Of a DNA stretch of 25,673 bases, positions 21,645-25,673 are shown one piece after another. Location of the stretch: positions 1 through 25,673 of the forward strand of contig JALQUD010000006.1 in the NCBI GenBank assembly GCA_023268595.1. Direction: 5' to 3'. The notes under the pieces are model-generated. The model saw nothing but the letters and a program-made list of their open reading frames with translations. It was not told the origin of the DNA and searched no databases. Position numbers and translations under genes: made by a program. The stretch comes from Candidatus Saccharimonadia bacterium (lineage in GTDB: Bacteria > Patescibacteriota > Saccharimonadia > Saccharimonadales > UBA4665). Every line of letters begins with the position of its first letter. Within the stretch, counting starts at the first letter, position 1.

Positions 21645-22979
21645 ATGACTGAAGTTTATCCGGCTGAAGCTGTTGAAGGGTATGAAACGCTTGCTGAAGA
21701 TGATTTTAACCGGTTGCTAAACGGTGTCGGCAATCACGAGGCCAAGCTCCTGACCACGGCAATTATCGGTTCCCAGCCGGAACGGTGGTTTACGCGCAAT
21801 GAACTGTACCGCGAGGTAACCGGCTGTCAGGGTAGCGATGTCGGTTGGGGCGTGTCCCCCTTATTGCCGGGCAATTATTGCGATAAAAGCTTGGGGCCTA
21901 TCGGTATCGTCGTAGCCGATGAGATCGAAGGTAAGCAAGGTCCGGTCCGTGCTTTTCAGGCGACTGAGTTCGGCAAGACATGCGGCCTGGCCTTCACCGG
22001 CGGATTATTGGATTGGAGCCTGCGATATCCGGACACCTCGTTGCAGAAGCTATTGGGTACTACCAATTCAGCTACCGCCGTCCGTTCGCCGGAAACAAGG
22101 TACCAATTGCTCACAGAACTATCAACCAATCCTGCCGACGAAGTATCCTTTGTTGACATAGTCCGTTCAATCGACGATGAGAGATTCTCGCTACCGACTG
22201 CGAATAGACACTTACATGACCTTGAGAGATTAGGTTTCGTAAGTATTGCTTCCGTGATGCAAGATTATAATCCTATCCTGGAAGTCGTCGACCCAACCTA
22301 CAGGCATATATCGATCGAGCTTGAACAAGCTTCCGTAACTACCCGCACCGTATACAAAACAATCGAGTGGTTGTATAGGACCGATGAAAAAGAAGTTACG
22401 CTCGACCGTCTGCTCGAGCTATGCCAGAAAATCGAACCGGGTATCGACATCCAGCCGCTTTATAACAGTTTAGTTGGATCCACGAGCGTTCGGAGCGGCC
22501 TGTATCCGGGGCTTGTACTGACTGACCGTAATGGTGCGCCAATCAAGCGAAATAGTGTAAAAATTGCAGCGGATCATACTGAAGCCATCGAAGATCTGCT
22601 CTATACCTTGGATTGTGTGCAGACTCCCCGGAACAGACAAGCTTTCATTGAAAGAGCTAAAGGTATCCTGTCGGATCCTGATGCTTGTAGCGCCATAATG
22701 GCAAAGGCCCGACGATTTTCATCAGTTTACGCAGGGTCGACCGAGGGATCGGAAGTAACTAATCAAAGAATGGTAGGCATAATTAAAAAACTAGGTGCGG
22801 TTACCGCCTTGGAGATTCGGGACGAGTTGAGTAAGGACGGTCGTGCTATGAGTAGGAATACCGTTATGAGGTTACTGGGGAATCTGGCGCAGACAGGAAA
22901 AATTAATGTCGTTGCGGAGCGACTCGATGTAAAAAAGAAAACCAAGATCAACAGGTACTCGGTGGCTGATCCTCGATAG
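21645..22979 (+). CDS. Multi-winged-helix DNA-binding-like protein
   Basis: The 444-residue protein contains several helix-turn-helix-like units: LLTTAIIGSQPERWFTRNEL (35-54); RYQLLTELSTNPADEVSFVD with PTANRHLHDLERLGFVSI (152-201); and a C-terminal one starting MVGIIKKLGAVTALEIRDEL and ending in RNTVMRLLGNLAQTGKINVV (about 376-427), followed by a basic tail (DVKKKTKINRYS). A fourth possible unit is near TRTVYKTIEWLYRTDEKEV. Such arrays occur in replication initiators and in large transcription factors, but no specific family is recognised. ATG 21645 has a weak AAAGGG about 12 bases upstream. It is probably co-transcribed with the 485-residue gene. Confidence 0.8.
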   Translation: MTEVYPAEAVEGYETLAEDDFNRLLNGVGNHEAKLLTTAIIGSQPERWFTRNELYREVTGCQGSDVGWGVSPLLPGNYCDKSLGPIGIVVADEIEGKQGPVRAFQATEFGKTCGLAFTGGLLDWSLRYPDTSLQKLLGTTNSATAVRSPETRYQLLTELSTNPADEVSFVDIVRSIDDERFSLPTANRHLHDLERLGFVSIASVMQDYNPILEVVDPTYRHISIELEQASVTTRTVYKTIEWLYRTDEKEVTLDRLLELCQKIEPGIDIQPLYNSLVGSTSVRSGLYPGLVLTDRNGAPIKRNSVKIAADHTEAIEDLLYTLDCVQTPRNRQAFIERAKGILSDPDACSAIMAKARRFSSVYAGSTEGSEVTNQRMVGIIKKLGAVTALEIRDELSKDGRAMSRNTVMRLLGNLAQTGKINVVAERLDVKKKTKINRYSVADPR

Positions 22980-23027
22980 GCCGGATCCACGACGGTCTGC
23001 GTAGCGCATATTGCAACAAAAATACGA

Positions 23028-23056
23028 TTGCCAAGCACTATATATACGTCTAATAT
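23028..23056 (+). promoter_or_regulatory. Promoter of nrdR
   Basis: TTGCCA (23028-23033), a 17-bp spacer and TAATAT (23051-23056). A second possible -10, TACAAT (23218-23223), lies about 28 bp before the GTG start and would give a short leader with AAAGGA. Confidence 0.6.
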
Positions 23057-23079
23057 AAAAGGACTAAGCGCTATATGTG
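23033..23079 (+). promoter_or_regulatory. Two NrdR-box-like sites
   Basis: AAGCACTATATATACG (23033-23048) and AAGCGCTATATGTGGA (starting 23066) are similar direct copies 33 bp apart, start to start, about three helical turns. The first covers the promoter spacer and the second the start site. NrdR boxes are A/T-rich 16-bp palindromes (type ACAC-N8-GTGT with a TATA core), normally in pairs about three turns apart, so this is a plausible autoregulatory pair. The flanking half-site bases match only in part. Confidence 0.5.
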
Positions 23080-23250
23080 GAGGGTAACCACGAGGGCTCA
23101 GCAAACCGGCCTCCATGGTCGGGAACGGATTTTCGGAACAGACTGAAGCAAGCTTTTAACAGCGGTCACAGCCCCGGAGTCCTGTTTGCTATGCACGGCT
23201 TACGCACCTTTTATAAGTACAATGGGGGGAGTGCGAAAGGATGGGAAACC

Positions 23251-23730
23251 GTGAAATGTAACGAATGCCATCATGACGACACCAAGGTCATCGAGTCGCG
23301 TGACGTTTCGGACGGTGAGGCCATCCGGCGCAGGCGCCGTTGCCTGGAGTGTGGCAACCGCTTCACGACGTACGAACGTCTGGAACGTCCGCAGATCGTG
23401 GTCGTCAAGAACAATGGCGGCGTACGTGAGCTCTTTAGCCGCCAGAAGCTGTTGAGCGGCCTGCTCAGGGCGTCAGAGAAGACGACGCTTGGCAACGTCG
23501 AGCTACAGCGGCTGATCTCGGACATCGAGCGTGAGCTATACGCCTGTGGCGAACCCGAAGTGTCGTCGGCCAAGATAGGCGACATGGTCATGCAGCGTCT
23601 GGCCAAGCTGGATGAGGTCGCCTATGTGCGCTTCGCCAGTGTCTACCGGCGCTTCACCGACATCGCTGGCTTTGAGCAGCAGCTGTCGGAGATACGGGGC
23701 CGCAAGGACCTGCTGGCCGACCGGCCATAA
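23251..23730 (+). CDS. nrdR: Transcriptional repressor NrdR
   Basis: ATP/dATP-sensing repressor of ribonucleotide reductase genes. With the GTG start at 23251 the protein has 159 residues: zinc ribbon CNEC (3/6) and CLEC (31/34), the conserved RRRRRCLECGNRFTTYE, then an ATP-cone domain (about 49-139, starting IVVVKNNGGVRELFSRQKL). The open frame reaches up to 23077, but NrdR proteins begin a couple of residues before the first zinc cysteine, so the upstream 58 codons are treated as leader. AAAGGA (23235-23240) is a possible Shine-Dalgarno. The next gene is the class II reductase, its expected target. Confidence 0.95.
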   Translation: MKCNECHHDDTKVIESRDVSDGEAIRRRRRCLECGNRFTTYERLERPQIVVVKNNGGVRELFSRQKLLSGLLRASEKTTLGNVELQRLISDIERELYACGEPEVSSAKIGDMVMQRLAKLDEVAYVRFASVYRRFTDIAGFEQQLSEIRGRKDLLADRP

Positions 23731-23768
23731 ATTTCAACATCGTTCACCAACGTAACCAAAAAACAAAA

Positions 23769-23804
23769 CCCGGAACAGCCGAAAAAAGAGAGACCGGCTG
23801 CCCG
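23769..23804 (+). repeat. Hairpin between nrdR and the reductase gene
   Basis: CCGG-AA-CAGCCG (23770-23781) faces CGGCTG-C-CCGG (23795-23805), a 10-bp stem with a small internal loop and an A/G-rich 13-nt loop. No T-run follows, so it is unlikely to terminate; it could be a 5' structure close to the GGAGG Shine-Dalgarno of the next gene. Confidence 0.4.
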
Positions 23805-23825
23805 GAATTAGGAGGGGAGAATACA

Positions 23826-25673
23826 ATGTCACAAACAGTGGGACTTGGAATCACGCGCAAGTTCACGCCGGCAGGCAGCAAGGCGTACGACCAGCTGGAG
23901 TGGGTAGAGCGCGACTCGGTGCTTATGAACCCGCAGACCGGCAAGGCCGTCTTCGAGCAGTATGGCGTGGACTTTCCAAAGGGTTGGTCGCAGAACGCCA
24001 TCAACATCGTGGCCCAGAAGTACTTCACCGGTACGCCAGGCACCGACGGCCGTGAGTCGTCCTTGCGCGACCTGATTGACCGCGTGGTCGACACCGTCGT
24101 CCGTCAGGGTATCCAGGAAGGTTATTTTGAGAAGGCTGAAGCAGAAGATTACCGCGAAGAGCTGAAGTATGTGCTGGCCACCCAGCGCGCCGCCTTCAAC
24201 TCGCCGGTCTGGTTCAACATCGGTGCCATGGAACGTTCGCAGCAGGCTAGCGCCTGTTTCATCCTCAAGGTAGAGGACACCATGGACTCCATCCTCAACT
24301 GGTACCGCGAAGAAGGCATGGTCTTCAAGGGTGGTTCAGGTTCCGGCCTGAACATCAGCTCGATCCGTTCCAGCGTCGAGCCGCTTGGCAAGAGTGCCGG
24401 TACGGCCTCCGGCCCGCTCAGCTTCATGCGTGGTGCCGACGCCAGCGCCGGTGCCATCAAGAGCGGTGGCAAGACCCGTCGCGCTGCCAAGATGGTCATC
24501 CTTAACTCCAACCACCCGGACGTCGAAGAGTTCATCTGGTGTAAGGCCCGCGAAGAGCGCAAAGCGCGTGATCTTGAAGCCGCCGGCTGGGACATGAGCC
24601 TGGACGGCAAGGACATCCACTCGGTCCAGTATCAGAACGCCAACAACTCGGTCCGCGTCGACGACGAGTTCATGAAGGCTGTCGAAGACGATAGCGATTA
24701 CGAGCTCCGTGCCGTCAAGAGCGGCAAGGTCGTCCGCACCGTCAAAGCCCGTGACCTGTGGCGCCAGATCGCCCAGGCAGCATGGGAATGCGCCGACCCT
24801 GGCATGCAGTTCGACACCACTATCAACAAGTGGCATACCACGCCGAATGCCGGCCGTATCAACGGCTCCAACCCTTGTTCGGAGTACATGCACCTGGACA
24901 ACTCGGCTTGTAACCTGGCCAGCATCAACCTGCTTAAGTACCTCAAGGACGACGGCAGCTTTGATATCGAGGCCTTCAAGCACACCGTCGAGCTGATATT
25001 TACCGCCCAGGAAATCCTGGTCGGCTACAGCGACTACCCGACCGAACCGATCGGCAAGACCGCCCGCGCCTACCGTGAGCTGGGTATCGGTTACGCCAAC
25101 CTCGGTGCTTTGCTGATGGCCCAGGGCCTGCCATACGATTCCGCCGAAGGCCGCGCCCAAGCCGCTGCTATCACCAGCTTGCTGACCGGACATTCATACG
25201 CCGTTAGCGCCCGCGTCGCCAAGAAGGTCGGTCCGTTCGCCGGCTATCACAAGGACCGCGACAACATGCTGAACGTCTTGCGCATGCACCGCGCCGCCGT
25301 GTCCGACATCGACGCCGGCCTGGTCAGCGAGGAACTGCTGAGTGCCGCTGCCAACGCCTGGGATGAAGCCGTGGAATTCGGCGAACTGTACGGCGTCCGT
25401 AACTCACAGGCTAGCGTGCTGGCTCCGACCGGTACCATCGGCCTGATGATGGACTGTGACACCACCGGTATCGAGCCGGACCTCGGCCTGGTCAAGCTCA
25501 AGAAGCTGGTCGGTGGCGGTACCATGAGCATCGTCAACCAGACCGTACCGCGCGCCCTGAAGGCCCTCGGTTACGACCAGTCCCAGATCGACGCTATCGT
25601 GGCGCACATCGATAGCGAGAAGACTATCATCGGTGCTCCACACCTCAAGAAGGAACATTACCCGGTCTTTGCC
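23826..25673 (+). CDS. nrdJ: Ribonucleotide reductase, class II (coenzyme-B12-dependent), 3' end outside window
   Basis: Makes deoxyribonucleotides by a thiyl-radical mechanism. ATG 23826 has a strong Shine-Dalgarno (GGAGG at 23811-23815); 616 codons are visible without a stop, and the frame runs off the window. The active site is complete: Cys144 (SACF) pairs in function with Cys362 (SACN), and the radical Cys351 sits in NPCSE with Asn349 and Glu353. The 11-residue distance between Cys351 and Cys362 is that of class II enzymes, not the 23 of class I. SGSGLNISSIR (171-181) is the substrate-binding glycine loop, and there is no N-terminal ATP-cone. The enzyme needs adenosylcobalamin, which CPR bacteria usually cannot make, so the cofactor is probably taken up. 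Confidence 0.95.
   Translation, partial: MSQTVGLGITRKFTPAGSKAYDQLEWVERDSVLMNPQTGKAVFEQYGVDFPKGWSQNAINIVAQKYFTGTPGTDGRESSLRDLIDRVVDTVVRQGIQEGYFEKAEAEDYREELKYVLATQRAAFNSPVWFNIGAMERSQQASACFILKVEDTMDSILNWYREEGMVFKGGSGSGLNISSIRSSVEPLGKSAGTASGPLSFMRGADASAGAIKSGGKTRRAAKMVILNSNHPDVEEFIWCKAREERKARDLEAAGWDMSLDGKDIHSVQYQNANNSVRVDDEFMKAVEDDSDYELRAVKSGKVVRTVKARDLWRQIAQAAWECADPGMQFDTTINKWHTTPNAGRINGSNPCSEYMHLDNSACNLASINLLKYLKDDGSFDIEAFKHTVELIFTAQEILVGYSDYPTEPIGKTARAYRELGIGYANLGALLMAQGLPYDSAEGRAQAAAITSLLTGHSYAVSARVAKKVGPFAGYHKDRDNMLNVLRMHRAAVSDIDAGLVSEELLSAAANAWDEAVEFGELYGVRNSQASVLAPTGTIGLMMDCDTTGIEPDLGLVKLKKLVGGGTMSIVNQTVPRALKALGYDQSQIDAIVAHIDSEKTIIGAPHLKKEHYPVFA

Noticed and set aside
15183..22979. Prophage, integrative element or CRISPR locus
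   Set aside because: No integrase, transposase, attachment repeats, tRNA target, cas effector genes or spaced repeats were found; the Csx15-like gene alone is not enough.
23077..23250. Cobalamin riboswitch before nrdR and the B12-dependent reductase
   Set aside because: The biology fits and the leader is long, but the conserved B12-box (AGCCNGGAGACC type) and the GCCACTG core are not present.
23077..23250. N-terminal extension of NrdR by 58 residues
   Set aside because: NrdR starts just before its first zinc cysteine; the upstream codons are not NrdR-like and contain a possible -10 box.
24336..25193. 285-residue minus-strand frame inside the reductase gene
   Set aside because: It is antisense to a strongly conserved gene; such long shadow frames arise from the GC-rich third-position pattern here. 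The same holds for minus-strand frames at 1298-2068, 10563-11258 and 16911-17660.

Overview
The window looks like a chromosomal segment of a Patescibacteria (CPR) bacterium, most likely a moderately GC-rich member of Saccharimonadia. The reasons are short versions of core proteins (591-residue IF-2, lid-less adenylate kinase), a coenzyme-B12-type ribonucleotide reductase, a 390-residue protein with a CPR-style N-terminal domain, and many genes without a Shine-Dalgarno site but with a -10 box directly before the start codon. TGA is used as a normal stop (for example infB and yqeY), which argues against the recoded SR1/Gracilibacteria lineages. The taxonomic call is inference from gene content only.

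Layout. 1-4584 (+): 3' end of an S1-domain ribosomal protein gene, a 119-bp palindromic element, infB, a secreted-looking or cytosolic protein with a long disordered Pro/Gly/Gln/Tyr tail, and a probable Tat lipoprotein. 4603-8240 (-): an operon priA-def-fmt. 8371-8811 (+): a small winged-helix protein, closed by a bidirectional terminator shared with a single-pass membrane protein on the other strand (8994-9578). 9885-12049 (+): rpsU, yqeY, adk and map; the last three overlap end to end. 12120-15182 (+): ftsA, preceded by a possible 22-codon leader peptide, and ftsZ with its own promoter and terminator.

15183-22979 is an accessory region between ftsZ and nrdR. It holds a 202-residue unknown protein, a structured inverted-repeat element, a 668-residue unknown protein, a TrmB-like regulator (-), a frameshifted Csx15-like protein behind a structured leader, a 68-residue membrane protein, a 485-residue unknown protein and a 444-residue multi-winged-helix protein. 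The most striking item is a complete hammerhead ribozyme motif (20085-20135) ending about 15 nt before the start codon of the 485-residue protein. A 17-bp operator-like sequence occurs twice in the region with 15 of 17 identical bases: over the -35 box of the TrmB-like gene and upstream of the 202-residue gene, which suggests a small local regulon.

23028-25673 (+): nrdR, with two NrdR-box-like repeats over its promoter, followed by a class II ribonucleotide reductase gene that runs off the window. No tRNA, rRNA, CRISPR array, transposase or integrase was seen.
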